64,000 bases of DNA from Azadirachta indica. Its lineage: Eukaryota > Streptophyta > Magnoliopsida > Sapindales > Meliaceae. The notes beneath the pieces are model-generated. The model saw only the letters and a program-made list of their open reading frames with translations. It was not told where the DNA came from and ran no database searches. The stretch is taken from assembly GCA_022749755.1 (NCBI GenBank), contig CM040452.1:2002350-2066349 (forward strand). The letters run 5' to 3'. This document shows positions 35,291-48,259 of the stretch, one piece after another; positions within the stretch are counted from its first letter, which is position 1, and the number at the start of each line of letters is the position of its first letter. Made by a program: the position numbers and the translations under genes.

Positions 35291-35454
35291 TAAGCTTTTC
35301 ATCTTAATGTCGGTTTATAATAATTGTGGTGAAGGCCACAACATTATGTATTATATTAAATTAGAAAAAATATCAAAGAAAAAGGGGTCATTGTATTGAG
35401 GTTTTGGCTTGTATAATCCGACCTACGAATTAATTATATTAATTAGAAAAAGCG

Positions 35455-36290
35455 GGTCATTAGATTACTAAGATATTTTAGTATTACCAAGTTTTATTTT
35501 TCAATTAAAGTTGATATTTAATAATTATTTTAGAATTAATTTTTAATTTTTGTAATGTTAAATGGTAAATTATATTACCAACTTTTTTCCTACTCAATTT
35601 ATCATAGAGTAAGGTGATTTTGCTAATAATAATTATAAAAATTTTGACAAATACTTAAATGGATTTTTAAATGTTCAAAATCACTTTTGTCTCTTTTAAT
35701 AGTAATCCTAAATGAGCAGTTAGTATAATATAAAGAATAAATGTTCTTTTAAGTAAATTGATAAGTTTCTTGTCTTTTTTTTCTTTACTATCTCTAAATA
35801 ATTTATAATGACAAAATAATTATCTTTAACATAAAGTATTATAATACTAGTATTGTACGATATCAATGGTAATTGGAGTAGGAGAATTTAGTTTTTAGCA
35901 ATGAAAAATAAATAGAGGAAAAAAGTTATAAAAAGAAAAGAAGAATCTTGTTCAGATTCCAATGATTTGGTATTTAATTAAAGTTGAAATTCAATAAATT
36001 TTTTTATGGAAATATAGTATATAATTGTCTTTTTGATAAAGTGATGGAGTTACAATATTTTAAAAATCAACATTAAATGCCATCGTGAATCGTTCAATAA
36101 GTTGTTTTTACAAATATTTTCTTCTTACTTATAAATCCTACTATTAAAATGTACTAAATTATAAATAAGTAGCTTAGTTTTTTTATCAAACACAAATTTA
36201 AGAACAAATTATTTATTTATTTTTTCAATCATAATCTGAAACGGGTTTAATCACTGTTAGCGCGGAGCCACAAGCCAACTTCTAATTCAG
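35455..36290. repeat. Diverged third copy of the TPS-upstream repeat unit
   Basis: Matches the second half of the 1.57-kb unit (about 17730-18530 and 19290-20110) with many substitutions. It is followed by the same TPS promoter block as at 20115. The AP2 exon is not present here. Confidence 0.75.
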
Positions 36291-36458
36291 AACACATGAT
36301 ATCAATTAGCTGGTTTAGACCACCAATACAATATTGACTTCAGCGTTGGTTAAAACATTATAGGTGACCCCAAACAATGATACTAATTATGAATTAAATG
36401 ATAACAAGTAAAAACTATAATAAATTATGTTAAGAAATAAAAAAATTTAGTGTCTCAT

Positions 36459-38070
36459 ATATACTACCATTAAAAAGAATCACAGTTCAGTGAAAAATTT
36501 ATCGTCCAATCACAGATATCACCGGCAAAAATCACATAACATCAAAATATTATTTAAAAGGTTTAATTTACTGAATTAAAATTCAAGAAACAATTACGTA
36601 ATTCAATTGAATAATCCTATTAAACTTTGTCACCTCACAGTGATCATTTACCTTAATCAGTAAGTAGCTGAAACAATATTATTAATTCTTTAATTACTAT
36701 ATGGTTTGCTGTATGTTGTCGCTTTAAATTTTTCGCTCTCAGGAACTGGAATCATGTGAGAAGCAAATTAGAGAATTGAAAGAAAAGCTGAAAGAAATGT
36801 TAATTGCTTCTACAAGCGGTGGTAGAGAAAGTTTGTTTGATCGACTAAATATGCCACCTTGGTCTGTCATATCATTTTGAGACTGAGATTGAAGAATAAC
36901 CAAGTCATATTTTTGAAGGACAGACTAACCTTGTTAATGGGAAGGATTACGACCTTTACACTGTTGTTGTTCTATTTCGAGTTTGCAGACAACATGGTTA
37001 CAAAATGTCTTGTGGTAAGTATGCTAGCTTTTTTAGTACGTTGAAAGTAGTACAATAATTAGTAATATAATGCTAGACAACATATTTAATACGAGTACTG
37101 ATAATCTATACTGAATTGTGAATCAGATGTGTTTAAAAATTTAAGGACGATGATGGCGATTTTAAGGAAATTTAACCAACGATGTAAGTGGCGTATTAAG
37201 TTTGTATGAAGCAGGCTATCTGAGAATACACAAGGAAGATATTCTTGAGAAGGCTCCTGCTTTGGCAAAAAGCTCATTTAAAGTCTTCGGCTGCCAAATC
37301 AAGCCCTCATCTTGCAAAATATATAATGAAATCTTTCGAAATGTCTTCACACTAAGAATTGGAAAGATATGAGACATGCCGGTATCTTTCCAGAAATGAA
37401 ACCAGGCTTCACAAAACTCTACTCTTGTTTGCAAAGTTAGATTTTAAGGCGTACAATCATTGTACCAACAAGAGTTGTGTGAAAGCATGAGGTAAATGGT
37501 ATATCAATTTACGTTGTTAATTTGCTAGAATTTTATCTAATATTGTCAAAAATAATACAATAATATTTTTAAAATAAAAAATTATTTTTTATAATCTATA
37601 AAATTATATTTATAGTATATAAAATTATAGCACTTAACCCTTTAACCTCCCATTTCCTCCTTTCCACTTTTTTTTTTTTTTAATTATTTTAAATGATTTT
37701 TTTTAAGTTAGTCATTAATTATGGGTGTGTTAAACTGATGAAATCTCTTAGGATGTTGGGAAGTTCTTGGATTCATCTATAGTAATAAAGGATTTTGATA
37801 TTTTTGTTTTTGGTAATAATTAGTTTATAGAGATGGGTAGAGTCTACCTTGGCGAAGGCAAGTGGTTGCATCAAGGCTATGTGCCAACATGTGATGAGTA
37901 TATGAATACTAAAGTATTCACTGCTGGATGTACGTCAAATACAGCAGCATCATTTATAAGAATGAAAGAAATTGGAGGCCTCAACCCCTTTGATGGTTCC
38001 AAACTAAACCTAAAGTCGTTTCAGCTGCATATAGTATTGGCTGTCTTCTTAATGATGTCATGTCAAATGG
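36459..38070 (+). pseudogene. Terpene synthase pseudogene, exons 1, 4, 5 and 7 missing
   Basis: Closest relative is the intact TPS at 20538. The promoter block (36459-36656) is joined directly to the last bases of exon 1 (TTTACCTTAATCAG, then intron 1), so a ~300-base deletion removed the start codon and transit peptide. Exon 2 (36742-37014) has a frameshift and a stop (GAATAA); exon 3 (about 37124-37491) has several indels. Intron 3 runs into intron 5 sequence, so exons 4 and 5, with RxR and DDxxD, are gone. Exon 6 (about 37823-38070) is recognisable (MGRVYLGEGKWLHQGY) with a frameshift; exon 7 is absent. It cannot make an enzyme. Confidence 0.9.
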
Positions 38071-38104
38071 GGGTGGGAGTGTGTGAGAGTGTTTTGATGG
38101 TTTA

Positions 38105-40010
38105 ACTTAAATTTGATTAAAAATTTAAGAGAGAATTTTAACTATTTTTATTTGTAACAAGTAAAGTTTGTACTTATATTTCTTTTACTTATATTAATTA
38201 TTTGTTTGATTATTTTTTTAACAGAATATAATAAAAACAATATAATTTTAATTTTAAATAGATATATTAAATAAAAGGTTATACATATTTTATTTAAGAA
38301 TTATGTTGTAGAGAAATTTTACACAAGTTACATGTTAGGCTCTAATTCGTTGGATGCTTGCATAGACCTTGAAGTATGCTAGATGGACTTTGATACTACT
38401 GCACCTTCTAAATCTATGTTAAGTTTTCACACTTTTTTTGAGTTGCAAAGAGTTAATTCCATTAAGTCCCTTAAATTTTACTTCGTAATTAGAGAGTTGT
38501 GATATTGTAAACTTATAAGACTGAATGGGTTTTGACTAGAAGGACCCATTATTGCTATTGTTGCTTTTATAATATCAATATGACACGAAATTCAAAGAAT
38601 ACAAGTAATAAGGTTAAGTAGCAACAACTATAAAGTCATATGGATATCATAAAACCTTGTTGTTGGAGGTATATAATATATCAGTTTGTGACTTGACAAA
38701 TCCACAGTTGCAAGAAATGTGTTTTTGATTCTAAAGCCAATCGGGTTAGTGCCTATTATGCAAAGAGCACATGAGGGGGTTTAGGTAATGCCTAAGGTCA
38801 ATTTTTATGGCAAACGATGGCTAGAAAATGAGGATTACGAGAGGATCACTAGTTGGTTGCCAAAGAGAGGAAGATGTTGCCTTAAGACCATGGTTTCAAG
38901 GGTTCTAGGATGATGTTTTATGCTACCTTGAACATGGAATAATACCTTCTTATATTGTGTGTGATGTGTAATTGTAGTGGAATATAACTATTTTATATAA
39001 TTCTAATTTTAATGCAAATTATCTTCTTAAGACAAGTTTTTGTCTAAAAGTTATTGTAATTTAATCTTAACTAAAAGATATGTATAAAGATTTATGTTTG
39101 TAATAAAATACTTATTTTAATTAGTCTAAAATTAATTAAAATAAAATTTTAGGCCTAAAATAGACTCTAAAACTTTGGACTTTGTGTTTCTTATAATAAT
39201 CCTAATAAAATAATATATCTTGTGAGTTTATATTCTCTCTATATGAGCTAAAGTAAGGTTATTATATTGATTTCAGTCAAAATTAAATTTGCTCTTACCT
39301 TTTATCACACGACCCACAATGTGAGTTACAAAGAATGGTTTCAATCCATTTGTGCCTTTTTATATTATACCTTTTCTGAACAAAATGACGTAGTTTAGGT
39401 TTAAACTTAGGCCTAAGGTCAATTTTAAGTCTTAACAAACTCTTATAATTATTATATATTAAACTATTATCAAGAGAAAAATAAAAATAAAAAGATTTTA
39501 AGAGCATTTTAGCGTATCATTTTATTCAAATTCATAATTAATATTTTAATTTAAATAATTATATTTTTTATCTAAAGTTTTTCAAAATCATAAAATAAAA
39601 TAATTTTTTTTAACATTTTAGTCTCTAATATATGGGGGAGGTAATTTTGTATGGAACACAATACGATTATTCGATATAAATTTGATGCATCAAATAGATT
39701 CAAATTTGAAAAATTTAAAATAAAACCATAATGATGTCGTAACATGGTTAATATCGTGTCATACTTGCGTTTGATTTTTTAACTCGTTTATTCATTTAAA
39801 ATATAATTAATTAAACGAATAATCATATTTAAATAGATAATCATATCTAAATGAATATATTTTAATAAAATAAAGAGTAATATAATAAAATTTTATTTAT
39901 ATCAAATAGTTTTATAGTATAAGAATCTAATTATTATATATATAATAATTGAAAAAATGCGTAATAGTATAATATTTTAGATATCTTAATGATAATTAAT
40001 ACTCTTATAT
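38105..40010. other. Intergenic region, nothing recognised
   Basis: AT-rich with a less biased stretch at 38330-38990. No domain could be read in that stretch on either strand. Confidence 0.4.
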
Positions 40011-40185
40011 AAGTCATAACCGCAAAACTAAAACACAAATTTTCGTTTCCAACTTCCACCAGCCGACCGAACCTCTCCCACTGCAATACACTCTCCCACT
40101 TCGTTCACTTTCTCCTCTACGATTGCATCTTCATCGCGCTGCTTTTGCCGCTGCTAATTCTTCCTCCTCATGTGACAAGCGACAT
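40010..40185. other. Small GC-richer island of unknown origin
   Basis: About 170 bases with roughly 45% GC and CT-rich sequence (ACCTCTCCCACTGC and similar) in very AT-rich surroundings. It looks like a 5' leader or N-terminal coding end of some gene, but no frame could be tied to a family. It lies ~430 bases upstream of the hAT fragment. Confidence 0.3.
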
Positions 40186-40611
40186 TAACAGTTATTACTT
40201 GTTAAATTACTTAAATTTTTTAAATTAAGTGTTATTATTTTTATTTAATTATTTTAACTAGGTTTCAATCTTATTGTATTGTCTAATATATTGTTTATTT
40301 AATTAATTAAATATTAATTATTCTAGTAAAAGTTAGGATCAATAAACAATTTTATTCCAATAATATGCTAATTTATTGTTTATTTAATTAATTAAATTTT
40401 AAGTTATTCTAATATATTGTTCATTTTATTATTATTGTATTAAAAATTGAGAGCAATAAATAATTCGAATTTAATAATATGCTAAATAGCATTATGACCT
40501 AATAAGTTAATGCATATAGTTCGTATTTTAAGCATAAAATTATTTTAGTTAATTTTCAGTATATATATGATTTAGAATATTATCAATATAAATATTTCAT
40601 CCCAAATAATT

Positions 40612-40890
40612 GTATTCAAAAGACTCAATTAGAATTTTATTTGGATGAACCGCAAGTAAATAGAATTGTAAATTTAGGATGTAGTAAACTTTTGGAAAGT
40701 GAATAAGTATTAATATCATGTGCTTGCTTTCATGGCACGTTATGTCTTGAACATTCCTCTAATGTTGCATCTAAATCAAGTTTTAGTATTGGTGGTCGAG
40801 TACTTAATCAATTCGAAATGTGCTTAAGCTAAAGATAGTGAAAGTGTTAGTTTGCACAAGAAATTGATTGTTTAGGGAAATGGTAATTAA
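40612..40890 (+). pseudogene. hAT transposase C-terminal dimerisation domain fragment
   Basis: Plus-strand pieces in three frames: QLEFYLDEP (40628 region), then FWKVNKY...FMARYVLNIP, then, after a frameshift, NVASKSSFSIGGRVLNQF, then VCTRNWL-like. This is the hAT signature (ELDxYLxE, WWK..KYP.L..MARDxLxIP, STVASExAFSxGGRVL, CxxDWL). Stops and shifts are present and the N-terminal two-thirds is not seen nearby. Confidence 0.8.
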
Positions 40891-40894
40891 ATTT

Positions 40895-43800
40895 TTCATA
40901 TAATTGGTTTAATTTTTTTGGTTTAATTTTTTTGGTTTATAATATTTATAATTTAATTTGTTATTGTTACAAAAAGCACTAGTGCCAAATGGATGACCTT
41001 ACTAAAGGCATAATAAACTTGAACATCACAAGTATTCCATTTTTAAAAAATAGTACAATTTGAGTTTGTATAAATTCGATGGTGTTTATATTGTTATTTA
41101 TGAGAACCTAATTCATCCCCCTCCCCCCAAGTGCTTGAACCCAGGCAAGCATTTTGCCACAAAAATGATCTAACGATATGCACAAAATTGTTGACTGATT
41201 TTTTTGGTTCAGCTAGACTGGGTTGGACCAAGTTAGATTGAGACGGTCTGGATTTGACTCAAATAAAATAGTTTTCTGAAAGGCCTAAAAATTTTATATT
41301 TTAATTCATTTTCAAGGTTTCAAAACCTTGCAATTAATCCTCTTAAAACTTATGGCACTTTTTATATATTCAAAATATTCACATCAAAAACATATAGCTG
41401 TATGAATTTTTTAAAAACCTGAAAAATAAATTTAAATTTTTAAGTACAAATCACAATCAGTACGAAAATACATTACTAATAAAATTCATCTAATGTGTGT
41501 CCATTTAATTCTTCAAATGTTCTCTTTCATTTGCTCTTAGAACTTCTAATTTTGCTCTTCATGCATACCTTAATTTTAGATGTCCTTTTGAATCTTCATA
41601 ATTGCATTCTAATTCTTCATAAAAAAATATCATAGCAAATACTATAAGAAAAATTAACTTAATCAAAGATATTAATATTTGTTTTTACCAAAACAATGAC
41701 TTATGAGCTGCAGGACTAATAATTTATTACTTGTTAAAATTGAGAATTGAGTTTATGTTGCTACTATTTAAAAGAATAATCATGTCTAAATAAATTGTGT
41801 TTATATAAGAGGTCAATTTTAGATTTTAAAAAATCGAAACAAATAGTAAATAAATCGTATCTATATTACACAAATAATAAATGAATTGTATTCATATTAA
41901 TTCAAATATAATTCGTTTATCCAAGTTATCACATCTACTAATATCATGTTAGTAGTTGGAACTAAATTATTCATTACGATAAATTTACATCATATTTTAT
42001 TATTTTACTAAGTTTAGGGACTAAATTGAAAATACTTTAACAGCTAAAATTAATATTTTCAAGTCAAGTAGAATATCTTCCTATTTTACAAAACTCAAAA
42101 GTCATGTGTATAAATAAAAATATCCCTATTTAAAAAAATATTTTGAATAAGATAGTTATAATAAATTATAATATATGAATTAAATTTTGTATTATAAGAT
42201 AATAGAATTAATAATTAGATACATATTTATATTTTATTAAATAATTTAATTAATTTTAATTAAAAAATAAAAAATTTACCATTTTTTTCTTTATAATAAA
42301 TATAATACGTATGTATATTTTGTATTTATATTAATTGAGTTTGATAATTTTTAAGAAAATATAATGAATATATAATTTTTTTAAATAAATTAGAAAAATA
42401 AAATGGAAAAAATATTTCATTTAATTTTTTTTATATAACTACACATCAATAAAAAATAAAATAAGAGGGTTAATAATATTTTAATATATAGGTTTGCCCC
42501 AAATCATTACTAGCAACTTTTTATAATAATTTTCTTTTCTAAAGTTTATTAAAATAACAAATTAAAACAATAGCTTTTGATTTTATCATTTTAATTTTTA
42601 GTATGTCGTGAATAATGGAAAGATAACATAGACTCAAGTCTGACTCAAATCAATATGATGATTTTGGTTTAGCCCACTTGGAGGCAACTTAAACCCAAAA
42701 AATTTATTATATGATTAGATTAATATACAAGAAACACACAAAAGTCAAAAAAAAAAAAAAAGACTTTAAAATCCATTTTTATACTCAAAACCTCATTTTA
42801 ATTAATTTTGAATTAATTAAAATAAATATTTTTTAAAAATACAAATCTTTAAACATCTCTTTTATTTAGAATTAAATTACATATAATTTTATTCCTATAC
42901 AAAGAACAAATATTTGTTTTAGAAAGATAATTAGGATTATATAAGTTAAATTATGTTCCACTACAAATACACATCAGACACTATCTAAAGAGACATTATT
43001 TCATGTTCAAGGTATCTTTAGAACATCATCCTAAAATATTAGAATCCTTAAATCACGATCTTGAGATAGCAACTTAACGACATTGGTCTCCTTTTTTTGA
43101 CAAATATAAAAACATAGTATAAGTGATGTATAGTAGTACATAAAACTTTAATTTAGCTTAAAAATCTTATAGAAGAAATATGAGGCACGCATTTATTAAT
43201 TATTAAAACGACAATTTATCATACAAATATTTGAGTCCATAAATAAATTAATTCGCAAATAAATAAGAATTTTGACTTTTAGCCGCTATATGAATTTTTT
43301 TCCTTTTGAAATATTAAATTTGTAAATATTCTAAAAGCAAACATATAAAAAGTATAGTAAATAAGTAAATAAAACATTAAAAATTAATTACAATTTATTG
43401 ATATTATAATACATATCATATTATATTTAATATTTGTTCTAGTTTCTATGACATCTAACATAAGTCATCAATAATATGTTTTTTTTAAATATTAATTGAT
43501 GTATTATTGATTTTTAATAATGATTTCTTAATACTGATTTTTTCTGAAAATATGACATTCAACTCTAATGTTGCAACTACAAATAATCTTGTAATTTTAG
43601 CGGCAAGTAACCATAATTGAAAATGATAGTTGCTCTAACGTTTTCGATTAATACATGTATATTAATTTTAGATCAATTTTGACCACTACTAGTATTCGGT
43701 TAGAAATATGATTTTATTTTCAAAAATGAAATAAAGCCATCAAAATTATTATAATATCTTTTACCGCAAATTTCAATAATTTTAACAGCCAAAAATGATA

Positions 43801-45530
43801 TTGGCACCAATAATTTTAGGTAAAGTATCCGAATTATCGGAATTATTATAAAAGATCTTTTCCTAATTTCTTTTTTTATATAAGTTGCCGACGAAAAAGA
43901 GAAAAAGCTAAAGGGATGATATTAAGTAAAAAAATATAATATAAAGAAAAAAGCTCCCAACGTATGTTATGTATGAAAGAGAAACCAAAAGGAAATTCAA
44001 AAAATTGCGCATGTGTGACTTGACTTATCTGTTCAATCATAAAAGAAACCAAATTTATACTATAAATAAATAAATAAAAGAAATCAAATTTGCGTAACCC
44101 AGCGAGCAACAAATCAACCAGAAACACATAACAGAAATAGCAGCAAATCGTCTTTCCAAAATTATCATTTATTAATTTATTTAGTCATAAAAGAAACCAA
44201 ATAAATTATATATATTGATTATTTTATTCACTCAAATGAATGTGCAATCATTCCGTTGATTAACTTAAAAATTTTCTAACTATTGTTTTATTAAAGTTAT
44301 CATAATTATTGTTATTATCGGCTTTATTTTTTATTACTTTAATCATTAAATTTTAGTTAATAAAAAATTACTATTTATGAGTGAAAAATGTGTTAAAAAA
44401 TAGGGTAATAAATTGAAGTCGATATAATACAATAAGAGTTGTACTGTTACTACTACTAAATTATAGTGACAAGTAATACACTGACATGATAGAATATTTA
44501 AGATTTCTTTTTTTTTTTTCTTAAATTTTATTCTCACTTTTTTGTTAAAAAAATTTCTTTTTTCTAGGTTGCTAGGCTGGTAGAGGGAATCATTGATATG
44601 ACCAATCATTTAAGGGTTTGTTGTTAATTTAATGTTATGTTACGGTTTATAATAATATTACTTAAATCCTAAAATTAAAATACTGATTTGATTTAAGTCA
44701 GTGTTATATATTTAAGTTATCCAACATTATTTTGTACTATAAATAAAAAAATATGTAGACACCGTTAACTTCAAAAAATTAGAAATTATGTACAATATTT
44801 TATACAAATAAAAATTTTCTAGTAATATAAAAGAATACAAAATATGTACATGCCTTCTAGCATATAAAAACTTCAAAGTATGTAGACATCGTTAACTGTC
44901 GGAAAAAATTAGACATTATTTTTACAGAAATATTTAGTGTTTTTAAAAAATTTTTGAAACCAAATGAATCCAAAATATGTATATGAACAAACAATTTTTA
45001 TTGGAAACACTTCTTTAATGAATTCTTTGGGAACCTCTATAGTAAATGGAATGTACAGAATTGTGATACAAAATCAGATCATAATTTTAGAAAGACCAAA
45101 AAAAAAAAAAGAAAAAATACTCAATTACTTGCTTGCATGAGAAGGATATAAGATTCCTTCAAAGAGAGTGAATAAAGTCTTTGGAAGAAGACCATAAAAA
45201 TTGTAATTTTTTTTTTTTAGGAAATAAAAAATGTAACTTTGAATCTCCTAAAATCATATCCATATTTTATTATGCTTCAACCGAGAAAAGAAATTAGAAG
45301 AGATTCTACTTCACATGCAATGCTTTGTATTTCAATTTTATAACCATTTGGTTGGTGGGTGTTTTATTATTATTTTTTTCCTTAAAAAAATATTTTGTCA
45401 AAATTTTTGATATTTTTGTTTTTAAATTAATTAATTGATGTTGCAAATTCAGGTTAGAATTGAGATCTTTCGGTTTATACTGTACTGGTCAAAACAGCCA
45501 TAATGCAACATGAAAGAAATAATTTTTAGC
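40895..45530. other. Long AT-rich intergenic stretch, no gene recognised
   Basis: Read on both strands: poly-A/T-rich sequence and scattered short open frames (for example 43876-44127 and 44346-44609, minus) with compositions expected by chance. A short C-rich piece at 41112-41160 is unexplained. Confidence 0.4.
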
Positions 45531-45534
45531 ATGG

Positions 45535-46390
45535 GCTATTATACTTTATCTCTAGATTTAAGGGGAAAAGTAATATATTCCTGAGTTCTTAATAAATTTA
45601 AATACCCTTAACTTTTATAAAAATGTTAAGATATTTCCCTGACACTAATAATATCAATTTAAATTGATTATTTTATCTTTTGGATATTAAAAATACATAA
45701 AATAATCATATTATTCTTATTTTTATCTTGTAATAATCAATAGAATTTATCTAATATTTAAATTTTAAAGTATTAAAAATATTTTAACCTTTAATTAAAA
45801 TTGTCTTTTCCTAATTTGGTATCAAAATTTTTTAATATATTAATTACATATAATTTTTAAAATAAATCATTTATTCAAAATAATTTTATTTTAAAAAGTA
45901 TGCATATTTTATAATATTAAAATAAGAATAATTAATATTTTTAAAAAATAAAATAATATTATTATTATCATAATTTTTAGTATTGTCAAATATTTATGAA
46001 AAAATAATTAATTATATATTACTTTAAAAATAAGACTATTTAAATAACTTATCTATTTTAAAATTATGTATAATTAATATTTTCAAAAAATTTGAGAGTA
46101 TATTTAAAAGGAGAAAAATAATTAAGAATCAAAATATTATTATTACTTTTAAATTTAAATACTAGAATAAAATTATATTGGTTATTATAAAATAAAAATA
46201 AGGATAATATAATTATAATATTTTTATAATAGTTAGAGGATAAAATATCAATTTAAAGTAAAAATAATAGTGTTAGGGGATATCTTAACATATTCTTAAA
46301 AGTAAATAGTGTATTTTGGTTTATTAAAAACTTAGGAGGTAAAATACTTTTCTCCCAAAAGCTAGGGGTTAAAGTACAATATCTCCCTTT
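45535..46390. mobile_element. Foldback element, family A copy 2 (~855 bp)
   Basis: Outer arms of ~115 bases are inverted copies: the left arm has ATACTTTATCTCTAGATTTA ... GTTAAGATATTTCCCTGACAC, and the right arm read on the minus strand has GTACTTTAACCCCTAGCTTT ... GTTAAGATATCCCCTAACAC. (Each piece partial.) The inner parts continue as weaker inverted repeats. Non-coding. Same family, opposite orientation, as 25998-26755. Confidence 0.75.
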
Positions 46391-46921
46391 TAATGTAAAA
46401 GCAATTCCATGTTTTTTTGCCTAAATTCATGCATTAAAATAATCTTACTTTTACTAAGTAAGCGATGTTAATTAACCACCTAAGCATAATTATTAAAAAA
46501 TAATATAATAAAAATTTATATACATAGGATTTGCATATTTAAAGAAATATTTTATAATATATTGTAATCATCATTTATTTGTTTTTTATCCATGTATATA
46601 TATATATATATATATTGTCTTGCTCATAATTTTTTTTTCATTTTATCTCAAGAGTGGGTGAAAAAAATTGAAATCTAAAAAAATTGAATCGAACTGGACA
46701 AAAATTGACTAGTTCAGTCTAATTTTAAATTTCATTTGATCTGGTTTCGGTTCTTCTTTCTAAAAACTAAAAATTTCGGTCTCGTTTCAGTTCTACTTAT
46801 TATTGAACGATTGATTATATCATTTTGGTGGGTTCTTATTAATGTGATAACAATATTTTTCTAATACATCTTAATTATTTTTTAATCAGGCATGTTTATC
46901 AAAAGATCTCGTGGATTTATT
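46391..46921. other. Intergenic region before the gypsy element
   Basis: AT-rich, with a TA microsatellite at 46593-46613. The last five bases, TTATT (46917-46921), are the left target duplication of the gypsy element. Confidence 0.5.
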
Positions 46922-47454
46922 TGTTCAAGCCTAAAACTCGTTCGTCTCGACTTCGAATAACAGAGTTCTTATATTTTGATTGAGAGATGCTGAAGTTTGC
47001 TTGTAAAACAAATAAGGTCAGAGAGATAGCCAGTTTGCTTGGCGTATACACTTTGATGTTTAAGTCAGATGGTTTGCTTAGGAGGGAAAAGAGAATTTAG
47101 CAGTGTTTTTGCTAAGATTCAATATACGTACCTTCCCTTCTTGAAGCTGGGGTTTTATAGATGTAGAGGGTAACTGTCTTTAACTATTTTTCTAACTATG
47201 TTTCGCGTTCTCCCCGTTATTGAAGGTGGGGAAGATGAGTGGTTATTGGGAAGAGAGTATGACAAAATTTTTGTTACCCATGTCAAGCCAGGTTGGGTGA
47301 TATTTTATCCTTGACTTGACTCAACTATCCTTATCATGGCAGTTACAATGGATTTTGCTGACTTGAATGTGTTATCCAGTTTCAGGAGATTATCGAACCC
47401 AACCACACACTGTCAAGGGTCTAGCATATTTGTGTTCAGGTACTTTTCCTAACA
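46922..47454 (-). repeat. gypsy 3' LTR (left end)
   Basis: 533 bases with TG...CA ends. It aligns throughout with the right LTR but with many substitutions and a few indels, so the insertion is not young. Confidence 0.93.
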
Positions 47455-47470
47455 TTAGCCCCCCAAGTCT
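47455..47470 (-). promoter_or_regulatory. gypsy polypurine tract
   Basis: Minus strand GACTTGGGGGGCTAA directly before the LTR's TGTT. Plus-strand DNA synthesis starts at such a tract, so it fixes the element's orientation. Confidence 0.75.
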
Positions 47471-48259
47471 TTAGTTAAAGGTTGTTTTAGTAGAGACTAT
47501 CTAATTAATTTTTATCCTAAGCACGGGGTTGTGCTTCCTCTCTTCCAAGCTTGAGCATGTCGTTTATCATTCGAAAAGGTGGACGGTTGCACAATTTTTT
47601 AGGAAACGTGCTTCGTCGAGAAATATTCGGCAGTTACCCTTTCTATGGCTGCCTTTTAGTTATTTTAGAATTGGACCACTTGGCATTGCATTATTGGGCC
47701 ATTCTTGCAGTCGCTGCATAGGCAATTGCCTTGCATTTAAAACCATTGACATGGATCATCTGGACTCTTGATTTCGGATGGCTTAAATTACTTAGACTAG
47801 GGTATAAATGCAAGACCTTCCTCTCGTCTCTTATTTTTCGACTGTCCTTTTCTTGCAAACGACTCTTTTGCTGCACATACGCTGATTCCGACTCCTTAAG
47901 CTTCCTTCAACCTTGTTCAAGCCACTTTTTTCGTCGAAAACTCCTTATAATCAATAAGCCTTTCTCTCATTTTCTTGTTTGCTCTCATTTACATTTCTGG
48001 GTTATTTGGTCGTGTTTATTTATTCTTGCTGGGTTTTGTTTTTGCGAAATAGTGTAACTGTTTTGTAAGGCCTTTATAAGTGATTCATTTTGTGAGTGTT
48101 TGCAAGGTTTAATTTGTATATTAGGGTATAAAAAGTGTTTGTGTAAATGCTTGTAAATGCATACTGTAGCCCGGTAGGATTCTATCCTGCTTTGTTCCCG
48201 ACCTGAGTCGAGCTCAAGTTTAGCACTTTAGGCTCTCCCTATAGTAACTTGAACTATTT

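Noticed and set aside
43876..44127. Hydrophobic 83-codon open frame
   Set aside because: Phe/Leu/Ile-rich composition is expected from AT-rich DNA by chance; no promoter or family features.
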